A stretch of DNA of 64,000 bases, taken from contig OY783208.1 in NCBI GenBank assembly GCA_963678705.1, forward strand, positions 7,316,001 through 7,380,000, read 5' to 3'. Positions 1-10,400 of this stretch are shown in pieces (within the stretch, counting starts at the first letter, position 1; the number at the start of each line of letters is the position of its first letter). The notes beneath the pieces are model-generated. The model saw nothing but the letters and a program-made list of their open reading frames with translations, searched no databases and was not told the DNA's origin. The stretch is from Panorpa germanica (lineage: Eukaryota > Arthropoda > Insecta > Mecoptera > Panorpidae). Both the position numbers and the translations under genes were made by a program.

Positions 1-241
1 AACTATCAAAATATAAAATATTTTTATTTCTTTTTATGTAAGCTACCCAATGTGTTCCTACTGATGTTTTATCATCTAAATTTATTATACCACTTTCATT
101 TATATACATTTTTTTAGGCAAATCATTTCTCATGAATACCCCTCTAAAGTGAGGGATATTAAATTTCTTGGCATATTTTCTTAAATCAACATCAGTAAGG
201 GCTCGTTTAGGTAGCTTCAACGAAAGTTTTTTGGATACGGA
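1..241 (-). CDS. PRO: adenovirus-type cysteine protease (adenain-like PRO), partial
   Basis: The minus strand is open from 241 to the window edge and holds the N-terminal half of an adenain-like protease, the enzyme that matures virion proteins in adenoviruses and Polintons. The visible motif GTHWVAY (about 34-57) supplies the catalytic His in the family's usual context, preceded by FRGVFMRNDLP and GIINLDD. The catalytic Asp/Glu and Cys would lie beyond position 1. There is no ATG upstream in frame before a stop at 242-244; the first Met is at 131-133. The start is therefore missing, lost or made by frameshifting from the overlapping PLA2-domain gene, whose stop is at 217-219. The assignment rests on motif recognition. 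Confidence 0.72.
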
Positions 242-1086
242 TTAATATATAATCCTAACCCTTTTTTATAAGGTTTTAAATAAATTCCTTTGCCAGATTT
301 TCCAATAGCAATTTCCTCCATAGTTTGGTTATGTTTTTGAGTTTCTGCTAACATTTTTTTTGCATCCTTTGCCTCATTTATTGCTTTTGCAACATCTGCA
401 ACACCACCTGCCAATCCACCTAGTGCTGATAATCCCGCAAATAATGGAATTAGAAATGGTAGAAAACCACCTACTTTTGGTATAGGAATTATTCTTAGTT
501 TATTAACTTTAAATTTTGACTTTTTATTAATTGATTGTTTTGCGGCTTGTGATGCAATTTTAATAGCTTTTGACACACTCTTAGGATTATCAGGGTTAAT
601 TAAAGTATTTTTTAGCGCACCACGAGCATTAAGAATAGCTTTCTTTAATGCTGCCATACTATGCTTGACCTTTCCGCTACCCTTTATTTTCTTCTTTTTA
701 ATTTTTTTATTTCGTTTCAACCCCATTCCAAGTTTGGTTTTTATATTCATGATATTAGCAACAAGTAATGATGCTAAACGTTCACTTAACTTTGAATCTT
801 TAGAAAAATATTGCTTCCAAGCTTTCTCAATCAGTATTTTATCAGCTACGTGTCTTTTACTTAAATCTTTATAGCGGTGATATGCAATGTCATGTTCTTT
901 GCAAGCTGAGTCCAATGCATTAACTCCTTGATCTCCTCGGTTTAAACGTTCTATTAAACGTGTTCCCGGACCGCAATAGTTGTATCCAGGCAAGTGCATT
1001 TCAAAAGGTAATTTATTGATTAGTTTATCAATAAGACCATCACCTTTCTTTACTTTTATCATACTGACCAAAGTATGTGCTATCAT
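217..1086 (-). CDS. PLA2-domain virion protein (parvovirus VP1-like), 289 aa
   Basis: The N-terminal third carries a phospholipase A2 fold signature: the calcium-loop motif YNYCGPGT (residues 35-42) and the catalytic pair in CKEHDIAYH (His65-Asp66). In parvoviruses this domain helps virions leave endosomes, and similar domains occur in adintovirus/Polinton proteins. A lysine-rich stretch follows (about 122-140). A hydrophobic glycine-rich segment (about 205-230) could cross or disrupt a membrane, and the C terminus has KGIYLKPY followed by GLGLY. The ATG at 1086 lies inside a duplicated promoter; Met9 at 1063 is an alternative start and may be ancestral. The ORF is intact although integrase and polymerase of the same element are broken. 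It is divergent from the ATPase gene and overlaps the protease frame at its 3' end. Confidence 0.75.
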   Translation of the reverse strand: MIAHTLVSMIKVKKGDGLIDKLINKLPFEMHLPGYNYCGPGTRLIERLNRGDQGVNALDSACKEHDIAYHRYKDLSKRHVADKILIEKAWKQYFSKDSKLSERLASLLVANIMNIKTKLGMGLKRNKKIKKKKIKGSGKVKHSMAALKKAILNARGALKNTLINPDNPKSVSKAIKIASQAAKQSINKKSKFKVNKLRIIPIPKVGGFLPFLIPLFAGLSALGGLAGGVADVAKAINEAKDAKKMLAETQKHNQTMEEIAIGKSGKGIYLKPYKKGLGLYINPYPKNFR

Positions 1087-1258
1087 CCAATTTTATACTT
1101 TATAATATTTTCATATATAAAGATTAAACATTTAAAATGTATTCTATTAGTTTATTACTTTTATTATACTGACCAAAGTAAGTGCTATCATCCAATTTTA
1201 TACTTTATAATATTTTCATATATAAAGATTAAACATTTAAAATGTATTCCATTAGTTT
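1051..1258. repeat. 104-bp tandem duplication spanning a bidirectional promoter
   Basis: Two copies (1051-1154 and 1155-1258) differ at only a few positions. They fill the space between the divergent PLA2-domain gene (minus) and the ATPase gene (plus). The first copy contains the upstream ATG (1084-1086) of the minus-strand gene. Both contain AT-rich TATA-like stretches. Confidence 0.85.
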
Positions 1259-1265
1259 TTAACAC

Positions 1266-1982
1266 ATGCCTGGTTTAACAATGAAGTTTGTAAAGCAAAA
1301 ACAAACTCTTTCTGTAAAGAATGTAGATAATCAAAGTAATAATTACACTAATAATTCAAAACATGGATCACTTTTACCAAACGACATTAGATGCATTATT
1401 TGTGGACCTTCAAACTGTGGAAAAACTAATGTTATGTTTAATCTAATTGAACATCCAAATGGGTTGCGATTTAAAAATATATTCATTTATTCAAAATCTT
1501 TATATCAACCAAAATATAAAATATTACAACAAATTATGAAGAATATTAATGGTATGGGATACTATACATACACTGACAATGAAGAGATTATTAGACCTGA
1601 AGATGCTAGCCCAAATTCTATATTCATATTTGATGATGTTGCTTGCGATAAACAAAATAATATTCGAAATTTTTTTAGCATGGGCCGTCATAATTTGATA
1701 GACTCTTTCTATTTATGTCAGACTTACAGCAACATTCCAAAGCAATTAATACGGGATAATACTAATTTTATTATATTATTCAAGCAAGATGACTTAAATT
1801 TAAAGCATATATATGATGATCATGTTAACTTTGACTTTCCAAGTTTTCTAGAGTTTAAACAAGTTTGTAATTTATGTTGGGATTCAAATAAATATTCCTT
1901 TATGGTAATAGATAAAAATAGTGACTTAAATAAAGGGCGATACAGAAAAGGATTTGATATGTTTTTAGATATAACCAAGTAA
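1266..1982 (+). CDS. ATP: Polinton genome-packaging ATPase (FtsK/HerA type), 238 aa
   Basis: This is an A32-like DNA-packaging ATPase, thought to pump the genome into the capsid using ATP. Walker A is GPSNCGKT (residues 47-54). Walker B is a hydrophobic strand ending in two aspartates, SIFIFDD (118-124). A Gln-Thr-rich SFYLCQTYSNIPK follows, consistent with the sensor region. The length of 238 aa fits the family. The ATG at 1266 is the first in frame; MKFVKQKQ at residue 6 is an alternative start. No stop or frameshift is visible, unlike the downstream integrase. It is the first gene of a plus-strand series followed by the 442-aa ORF. Confidence 0.88.
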   Translation: MPGLTMKFVKQKQTLSVKNVDNQSNNYTNNSKHGSLLPNDIRCIICGPSNCGKTNVMFNLIEHPNGLRFKNIFIYSKSLYQPKYKILQQIMKNINGMGYYTYTDNEEIIRPEDASPNSIFIFDDVACDKQNNIRNFFSMGRHNLIDSFYLCQTYSNIPKQLIRDNTNFIILFKQDDLNLKHIYDDHVNFDFPSFLEFKQVCNLCWDSNKYSFMVIDKNSDLNKGRYRKGFDMFLDITK

Positions 1983-2053
1983 CCTTTACAATAATAATCA
2001 GTGTTGAGGTAACTATCTTCATAATAACATGCATTTATTATCTTAATAAACAT

Positions 2054-2236
2054 TGATTACGTTCAAATTACATTCATTACGTTCCCATTACGTTGAATTT
2101 ACGTTCAAATTACATTGATTACGTTCCCATTACGTTTAATTTACGTTCAAATTACATTGATTACGTTCCCATTACGTTGAATTTACGTTCCCATTACGTT
2201 TAATTTACGTTCAAATTACGTTCCCATTACGTTCAA
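2054..2236. repeat. ACGTTCCCATT / ACGTTCAAATT short tandem array
   Basis: Variants of ACGTTCCCATT, ACGTTGAATTT and ACGTTCAAATT alternate for about 180 bp in the intergenic space before the 2249 ORF. The same half-units make up the centre of the large palindrome (about 21620-22520) and appear briefly near 11680-11715. This looks like a Polinton-internal intergenic repeat. Confidence 0.85.
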
Positions 2237-2248
2237 GTTGCATAAAGT

Positions 2249-3577
2249 TTGCATGTAACCATGTTTAAATCAAAGAAGCGTGCAAAAAATACTGTGGTTA
2301 AAATAAAGACTCCTCCTACCAGATTTAATAAAAGGAATAGTAAACGTAAAATATTAAGCAATATGACTAATGATGAAGATAAAAAATTAACACGCGATAT
2401 TATTAAATCAAGCGATTCTATAAGACAAAAGTATCTCGCATTAAAACTAGGAGAATCTGAGGCACAAAGGTACTTTGACAAACAGCTTGAACCAATAACT
2501 ACACCACTAAATATACTAGCTAATAAAAGTACTTCCAATATTAAATTAGCGCAACCAATCAAACAAGATATTGATACAAATCCGTATGATTTTAAGGTTA
2601 AAACAATTAAATCTAAGTTAAATAACATGTTAAAAGAACCCCTAGACACTACATTTATACCAGAACAGCAAAATGATTTAACATTAGCTAAAGAACCAAC
2701 AATGGAACTTAGTCAGTTAGATGATGAAGTTTTTGAATCAAATGAACCCTTAGAATATAGTAGAGTACATGATCCAAACTTATTTAAGACATCTATAAAA
2801 CTGTCTGAAGTTGAAGAAAATTATAAAAAACAAGTTGATAAATACGCCTTTCAATATTTAATTGATTTTAATAGACGAGAAGGTGATCCAAGTATATTTG
2901 ATCATACATTTGGTATAAATTTAGAAGATGGTAATTTAATATTAGGAAAAACACTGGTTACGTTTGATAAAGAGGGTATTATAATAGGAAATAAAAAATA
3001 TAAGTCATCCCCCGGATTATATGAATTGCTTTTTAAAATAGATCCAAGCGCAAATATTTATAGTGAGGAAGATTTAGAGGATTATAAAACAATTTTAACT
3101 GATACAAATGCACATAGAACATTATATTTACCTAATGGTAAAATTAAATCTAACAAAGGTATAAAATATAAAAAAATTATATCGCTATTATTTCCTCCTC
3201 AAACAAAATTAAGTGCCCCAGCGTCTTCAACACCATATTCTTCAGAAAGATTACAAAACGTTCGATCAAGACTTTTGCAGCGTACGTCCTCAGTTGGTTT
3301 ACAAAATAATACACTTTTAGGAGGTGGCAATTTAATACCAAACTTTATGACTTCAGTTGGTTTACAAAATAATAAACGTTTAGGAGGTGGCAATTTAATA
3401 CCAAACTTTATGACTTTAAACAATAATCAAAAGGATTTCATTTACTGGGATGACCCAAATGAATTAGTTGAAAGATTACAACTACTTATTAGTTCAAAAA
3501 TGGCGGGCAATACATCACATGACAATGAAATTATTTCAATAGTTGAAGAATTAAAAGAAGCTAATATTATTATATAA
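2249..3577 (+). CDS. uncharacterised Polinton-associated protein, 442 aa
   Basis: The product is hydrophilic with a basic N terminus (residues 5-35). A central conserved-looking region (about 195-310) includes FDHTFGINLEDG, an IIIGNKKYKSSPGLYELLF-like stretch and TNAHRTLYLPNGKI. I recall this pattern from uncharacterised proteins recurrent in arthropod genomes beside Polinton genes, possibly the Pfam family DUF8207; I cannot confirm the accession. Near the C terminus a 60-bp in-frame direct repeat (about 3292-3411) encodes two copies of SVGLQNN-x-x-LGGGNLIPNFMT. MHVT at 2249 is the first ATG, and MFKSKK four residues later is an alternative start. The ORF has no visible damage. A virion or DNA-associated role is a guess from position only. 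Confidence 0.6.
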   Translation: MHVTMFKSKKRAKNTVVKIKTPPTRFNKRNSKRKILSNMTNDEDKKLTRDIIKSSDSIRQKYLALKLGESEAQRYFDKQLEPITTPLNILANKSTSNIKLAQPIKQDIDTNPYDFKVKTIKSKLNNMLKEPLDTTFIPEQQNDLTLAKEPTMELSQLDDEVFESNEPLEYSRVHDPNLFKTSIKLSEVEENYKKQVDKYAFQYLIDFNRREGDPSIFDHTFGINLEDGNLILGKTLVTFDKEGIIIGNKKYKSSPGLYELLFKIDPSANIYSEEDLEDYKTILTDTNAHRTLYLPNGKIKSNKGIKYKKIISLLFPPQTKLSAPASSTPYSSERLQNVRSRLLQRTSSVGLQNNTLLGGGNLIPNFMTSVGLQNNKRLGGGNLIPNFMTLNNNQKDFIYWDDPNELVERLQLLISSKMAGNTSHDNEIISIVEELKEANIII

Positions 3578-3627
3578 ATACTTAAACACATTCCCTTCTT
3601 TTTCATTAATAACGAAATGTAAGTAAC

Positions 3628-3855
3628 ATGACTATTAACAAATTTGGAGTACATATACATAAGAAAAAAATTACTCGGCACGAAACAGTATCAAAAAATG
3701 ATTAAATTATTATAGATAGACGTTTAAAAGCTGTAGAGAAAGATATTCATGATGCTTATATTAATAACTTTTGAAACTTTATTGAAGTAAATAAAAAAAT
3801 TGCAACATTAATTACAGAATTAAAAACAAAACATAGTTTAGATATTAGTTCTTGA
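3628..3855 (+). pseudogene. small Polinton protein, 75 codons, two in-frame stops
   Basis: A reading frame begins MTINKFGVHIHKKK and continues to 3855, broken by stops at 3703-3705 and 3772-3774. The start resembles the MSVDKFGRYYYE start at 63887, and I associate M-S/T-I/V-D/N-KFG with a short Polinton-associated protein of unknown or fibre-like role. The C-terminal part (KAVEKDIHDAYINN, then IATLITELK) is predicted helical. It lies between the 442-aa ORF and the integrase on the same strand. Confidence 0.5.
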
Positions 3856-3877
3856 TAAATTTTGTGTAATAATAAGT

Positions 3878-4807
3878 ATGAGCAAAGCAAAAATAGGTAT
3901 AATTAATGAGTTACATAAACCTGCACTTAAAAACTATAAGCGTAGACATGTAATCATAAAAGGTCTAAATGATTCTTGGCAAGCTGATTTAGTAGAAATG
4001 ATTCCGTATGCAAAAGAAAACAAAGGTTACAAGTATTTACTCACAGTAATTGATATATTTTCTAAATATGCATAAGCAGTTCCAGTAAAATCAAAATCTG
4101 CAAAAGACGTTACTGTTGCATTTGAAAATATTTTATTAAAAAATAAGAATAAGGTTCCGAAAAACTTACAAACAGATAACGGAAAGGAATTTTATAACAC
4201 TGAATTTAAAAAAGTTATAGATTCGTATGATATAAACCATTATAGTACATTTAGTAATATGAAAGCATCGATTGTTGAAAGATTTAATAGAACTCTAAAA
4301 AATGCCATGTGGAAAGATTTTAGTATAAAAGGCAACTATAATTGGATTAAAAACATTGATGCACTTGTTAAGAAATATAATAATTCTCATCATTCAATAA
4401 TTAATATGAAGCCATCTCAAGTATCAATAAAAAATGAAAAAAAATTATTAGGAAATGTATACAATAGAATAAAAAGGGTCGGTTTAAGTCGATATAAAGT
4501 TGGAGATTATGTTCGTTTAAGCAAAACCAAATCATTATTTGCAAAAGGGTATACTCCTAACTGGAGTACCGAAATATTTACTATATCAAAAGTACAACTA
4601 ACTAATCCAGTCACATATTTACTTAATATTTCTCTTGGCCAATCAATTGCAGGCGCGTTTTACGAACAAGAACTACAAAAAACAAAATATCCAGATATAT
4701 ATCTAGTTGAGAAAGTTTTACAGAAAAAAGGAAAAAGAGTTTTTGTAAAGTGGTTAGGTTTAGATAAATCTCATAACAGTTGGATAGATGCTAAAAATAT
4801 TGTATAA
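3878..4807 (+). pseudogene. INT: Polinton DDE integrase with C-terminal chromodomain, one nonsense codon
   Basis: This retroviral-type integrase inserts the element and makes 6-bp target duplications. The first catalytic Asp is in WQADLVEM, the second in QTDNGKEF, and the Glu in KASIVERFNR, so the DDE triad is present. A chromodomain-like end follows (YLVEKVLQKKGKRVFVKWLG, then HNSWIDAKNIV). A single TAA at 4073-4075, between the first two catalytic residues, splits the frame; both parts are otherwise in phase. Polymorphism or readthrough cannot be excluded, but the polymerase next to it is also decayed. It is convergent with the polymerase, and truncated copies occur at 19066-19745 and 24388-25067. 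Confidence 0.87.
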
Positions 4808-4942
4808 CATTTTAAGTAAATAAAACTATTGGTTATTATAAATATGTATTTATTTTTACATTAAAAATATACTTATAACAATAAATCGCTCTCACTAAAA
4901 CTATCATAACAGTTGGATAGATGCTAAAAATATTGTATAACA
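4771..4942. repeat. 133-bp tandem duplication of the integrase-polymerase junction, second copy split by a Helitron
   Basis: Copy 1 (4771-4903) covers the last codons of the integrase, the spacer and the last codons of the convergent polymerase. Copy 2 starts at 4904, runs to 4942, is interrupted by the Helitron, and resumes at 7359 to about 7452. The palindrome arms have a single copy here, so the duplication is specific to Polinton 1. Confidence 0.85.
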
Positions 4943-7358
4943 TCTTAATATATAAAAGAAAGACGGGTTTGTTGCAACACTTATAACTCGAGATCTGCTG
5001 AACCAATATTCATGGTTATTGATTCGTTGAATTTGTCTTCGCCCCGAATAGCATAATACATCTTAAAAACAATGAAAATATATAAAACAAAGCCGGGTTT
5101 GTTACAACACTTACAATAGCATAATACATCTTAAAAACAATGAAAATTCGAAATTTAAAAAACTCGACAATGAAAACTCGATACTTAATCATTTCAATAA
5201 ATGCTGATTTGTTTATTTCATGTCAAACATTTGTTGTCATGACAACATGTTGTAACAACTATTCATGTGTTCAGAAATTTATTTTTTGTAAAATGTCTCG
5301 AAAGTTCAGGTACTGTTATATTTGTTTGTTTTAGACATTAATTTGTGTGAATTATTTATTAATTATTTAATTTTTAATTTCAGAAAATAATACCTAAGAT
5401 TTATTGTACAGGTAAACAAAAGTGTAAATGTCTTTTTATAGGTTATCTATAACTATAATTTTTCTTGATAAGCTATTCATATGTAGTGCTTATATACTCT
5501 TTGAGCTATTGTCTATGTCTCGAAAGTGGTTTTTTGTGGTTTTATGCGAGTGCACATTCAGTATTAATATTAATAACTATGCCGCGTCCTAGAAGATCTA
5601 ATCTTTCCCAGCGGAGCCGTAGTGCAATTAGGCAACGGAATATCGCGAGTCAATTATCTGATGAAGAACGAGAAATTGCACGAGAAGAGCACCGCGTTAG
5701 TATGGAGCAAAGAAGGGCCTTAATTCGTGCTTCTCAAACACAAGAGCAAAGAGAGGTAGCCCGTGAAACGGCTAGGTTAGAAACGAGAAATCGTCGAGCT
5801 TATCGTACAGATGAACAAGAAGTGCAAGAAGAAATGGTTCAAGTATTGATTTAAATCGAGCAGCGTTTCTATATGATTGCACCATCGACTACAGCTTGCA
5901 TCGTTTAGTTTGCATTGGTCCAATACACGTTGTTTGCCAGCATTGTGGAGCATTGAGGTTTGCTGGTGAAACGCCTGGTTTGTGCTGCCTTAGTAGTAAA
6001 GTGAAATTGTCATCATTTGTCCCGCCACCAGAGCCATTGTGCTCCCTGCTTTATGGCGAAACACTAGAATCACGACATTTTCTAGCGAACACTCAAAAAT
6101 ACAATGTCTGTTTCCAAATGACTTCATTTGGGGCGGAAATTATCGAAGAACACGGATATAATCCGACATTTAAGGTAATTTACGTTAAAAACTATATTTT
6201 CTATGATTGTAAAAAAAATCTGGAATGTAGTTTGTTAGATTTCTGTATTTGGCATGTTATTATTTGAAAAAAAAAAGTGTTTGTAAATCTAACTATAACT
6301 ATGGCTTTGACTTTACAGATTCAAGGCCAGATTTGCCATCGCATTGGATCATTGCAACCTATAGAAGATGCACAGCATAAATTCTTGCAAATATACTTCA
6401 TGGGCAATATGGAAGAACAACTTGACCGGCGTCAAGGGATCAACACAGCTACGAAAAGAGCAATTCTCCAAGATCTGCAGCAAATGCTTCATGAACATCA
6501 TGCATTGGTCAGGCTGTTCAAGATTGCTTTAGAGCGCATGCCAAGTGATGACTATAAAGTTGTGATCAGAGCAGATAAAAGACCAGCTGGAACACATGAA
6601 CGCACATTTAATGCTCCAACAATCGATGAAGTGGCAATCCTGATTGTTGGTGAAAACTTGGAAACACGTGATATTGTACTTACACGACGCAATACTGGGC
6701 AACTTCAAAGAATATATGAAACACACCGTTCACATGACGCGTTATAATACCCGCTGATGTTTTGGCAAGGAGACGATGGATATCACTTTAATATCAAAAT
6801 GATAAATCTTATTCCAAGGATTCCGATGATCCCAACGGATATGCCATTTGAGTTTAAACGAATTCAATTCCCGATTCGTCTTGCCTTCGCCATGACGATC
6901 AACAAATCACAGGGCCAATCCTTGACTATTTGTGGCCTCAATCTAGAAAATGCATGTTTTTCTCATGGTCAATTGTACGTGGCATTCTCACGTGTCGGCA
7001 AACCATCCGCTTTATTTGTTCTTGCGCCTGACCAAAAAACAAAGAATGTCGTTTACCACAAGGTGCTTGAATGAAAATCACATTAATGAATTAATCCGAG
7101 TGTATTCCAATCTGCACAACATAGTTTTCAATCATTTTTTTCTGACATGAGTTTGAATTACTTAATTATTATTATTTTTTAAATTTTTATTTTCATTCTG
7201 TATGTTTTCATCATCATTCATCATAATAAAATACTTTTATGTTTCTATCTATATTAATAAATATTATTTTGTATCATTGTATTACGTTCATCAAAGCCTA
7301 AAAGGTAACACGATATTCATTGACTGTTAGGCGGTACGAAGTTCGCCGGGTCAGCTAG
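4943..7358 (+). mobile_element. Helitron, deletion derivative, 2416 bp
   Basis: The 5' end is TC (TCTTAATATATAAAAGAAAG) and the 3' end is CTAG, preceded by a short GGCG...CGCC hairpin, which are the defining Helitron features. It lies between A (4942) and T (7359), as Helitrons do, with no target duplication. Joining the flanks gives ...GTATAACA plus TTTTAAATAAATAAAAC, exactly as in uninterrupted copies at about 25062-25086 (plus) and 19047-19071 (complement). Inside are remnants of a Rep-helicase gene with a large deletion. Near the 5' end, parts of the terminus recur (about 5080-5140). Confidence 0.9.
5579..7074 (+). pseudogene. Helitron Rep/helicase gene, internally deleted
   Basis: The N-terminal piece starts MPRPRRSNLSQRSR and is Arg/Glu-rich, as in insect Helitron proteins. 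A second piece (about 5850-6180) has a CQHCGALRF zinc-finger-like motif and a region upstream of the Rep domain. After an intron-like or inserted AT-rich stretch, the frame resumes (6316-6800) with AQHKFLQIYFMGN and EVAILIVGE. It then jumps to the helicase C terminus: FAMTINKSQGQSL and GQLYVAFSRVGKP, the last helicase motifs of Pif1-like proteins. The HUH nuclease and helicase motifs I-IV are missing, and there are several frame changes. It cannot encode an active transposase. Confidence 0.82.
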
Positions 7359-7421
7359 TTTTAAATAAATAAAACTGTTGGTTATTATAAATATGTATTT
7401 ATTTTTACATTAAAAATATAC

Positions 7422-10400
7422 TTATAAGAATAAATCGCTCTCACTAAAACTATCAAAACCCCAAGGCAAAGTATTGGTACTATTTTTTATAATACACCGT
7501 TTATCATCAAAAGGACTTAAAGCAATTTTTGTTTGCTTAATAGAGAACACATTATGCAATTTTGAAACTATTCCTCTTTGAGTACATTTTTTTTCATTTA
7601 AAGTTCTTTAACAATTTTCATAATCTTCAAAAGAAATATGGTTTTTTACTACACTTGTCTTTACTCCTTTTATTTTTTTTATAATATCATTATTATTAAC
7701 TTTTATTGTATACATTTTCGATCTTAGTCCTATAAAGTGAGTCATAATTTTACCGTTATTTTCATCCTTCATTAAACCTAATACCTTTTTATTTACACGG
7801 GGAATATTATATTGATTGTTTTCTTTATAATCACTTGTATCAAACTTACTTATATCGCGTTTTATAGTTTCATAAATATCTGATGTGATAATTTCATATA
7901 TTAACGAGTCAGTATCAATATATAATAACTTTAAATTATTATTAAAAAATTCTTTTTGCATATAATTATAATGAAAATCATACATTACTGTTTTAGATAA
8001 ATCTAATATTGAAAAGCCAACATATATAGGTTTATTAAATGTAATATTAGGTTTTAAAAGTTCAATAGCCACAACATTTTTATTAAAAATTGTTCGGCTA
8101 TGAAAATTAGGTCGTGCTATTAAACTTTTTACTCCATAACGACCACCCCATTTTGTTTTTAATTTTATATCACGATGTTTTCTAACATTTTCCATTGTCT
8201 TACCAAATACACTATTATTCATTAATTTATACAAGTTTTTTTCAAAATCATTGGTAGCCATTTTTCTTTTTTCTGTATTTAAATCGATATAGTTTTTTAG
8301 CCACGGTGATTGACTAAATTTTAAAACTCGATGTATTTTTGACACTTGCATTCCTAAATGTATACATTGCTTTAAATTACTATAATGAATTATATATTTC
8401 TCCTTATCATATAAAGTAGTTAAAAGTTTTTTATGTTTACTTCCCGGTGGAATACAATGCTCAGGACAAAGCGGTAAATCTTTATGGAGATTATGTAAAC
8501 TTTGAGGATAAGTTAAATCTACTTCTAAAATGTAACTAGTATTGCTAGTTTCTGACAAATTGCATATAGTATTACTTATTTCCAATATTTCTTGGTTGTT
8601 TAACCATTTAAAATTTCCATATGGTAGGAATTGAGACATTGCATGACCGTATAAGTTATTAACATCCAAATACATTAGATATTTAGAAGGTAATTCAGGT
8701 TTATACTTTTCATTCATGTATTTGTTATTGGCCTCTGCATATCTGTTTGAACATTGACTTATACCACCTCTGATACCCTTCTCTATAAATAGCCACATAT
8801 TTATATCAGTAAACAATTCAAGTTTAATTTTTGTTATTTTTAACATAGAATCCCAAGATAACTGTGGGGCGGAAACATAATGCACTGGATCTAATTTATA
8901 CGTGTCTAAACAATTATCTCGAAAATTTTCAAATATGTCACAAAGTAATAACACATCGGTTTTTAAGTACAAATCTGAATATTCACCAAGTGTTTTGATA
9001 TGAAATGTATTCCATACATCTTGTGCATGTTTGTAATCTACATCAGATAAGTTACTATCATTTAATAAATTAAAAAAATTATCCTGAGGTGGTAAAGCTG
9101 TCTCATTTAACTTTTCCCAGGAATTTATATAATCATAAGGAAATACACCTTTTTTACTTAACAAAGTAAATTCTTCATTGCTTAAATTGTTAAATTCTGT
9201 TTTTAAATTTTTTGTTTATTATTTGGTAAATAAGATGTCAAATTACTTAAAGAACTAGCCATAAATCGATATGAATCAATAAATCTTAATGAAATATTAG
9301 TTCCATACACATATTTCGTAAATGAAATATATTTTTCTATATTAATTGGTAGCACAGAGGTTCTTCCACTTATTCCGGTAGCTAAATCAATTATTATAAA
9401 ATGTGAATCATAAGATGATAAATTGTGAAGAATTATTGAAATCACATAACTTTCATTATAATTTAAATTACATTCATTATGAGCTGGTCCTCTATAATTT
9501 CCTGTTAAATGACAATGATCTCGAACACGGTTTTGTTGCAACGGTTTTTCACATATATGACAATTTATTGCATTTAAATATTCCATCTTTTGTTGAGCCG
9601 TCAATGTTTTCATTGGTAATACATTTTTTATTATATCCTCAACATTATAAGCAATCTCTTTTAATTCATTTACAAACCACTAAACGCAATCTTCATCACG
9701 ATAACTATTATAATAAGATTTAGAGTCATCATATGAATATTTTACATAATATCCAACGCTATGTGCAATATGTGTTTGATATACCCCCTTGGTTTCAATA
9801 TTTGTCACATTACTATCCAATATACTTTCAAAGTCTGCATAAATAACACATGCATTTCTAATTTTTCTCTTAAAGTTTTTAAACTCAAGTATATTAGAAT
9901 TTTCATCTGGCATTATCGGTTTAACTGGTCTCAGTCCTAATCTAACACAGTCTTGTAAATGTTCCTTAAACTTGCACTCATATCTAAAGAAATGTAAACA
10001 TCGATCACATATAAATTTTTTATGATTTGTTTTTGAAAGTTGATTACTAACAAGTCTTGATAAATTCTTTATCCAACAAAAATGAAATTTTATTTTATTG
10101 TCACCTTCCTCATTATTACTTTCAACAACATCTTCCTCATCCTCTTCATCTTCTTCTTCTTCATCTTCTACTTCATAATCACTTTGAATCATTAATAAAT
10201 GTATATGTTTACTTTCATATATTTTACTTACATATACAGGAATAGTTATAAATGTTTTCTTGTTCTTTTTTAAAATATACACATTTATTGTTATATTATT
10301 TAGTTTTTCAATTTTTGAAGCTTGTGATAACGTCATTGGAAATTTAATACCATTTAAATTAAGACAATTTATATATTTCTTATAAGACGATACTCTCTCG

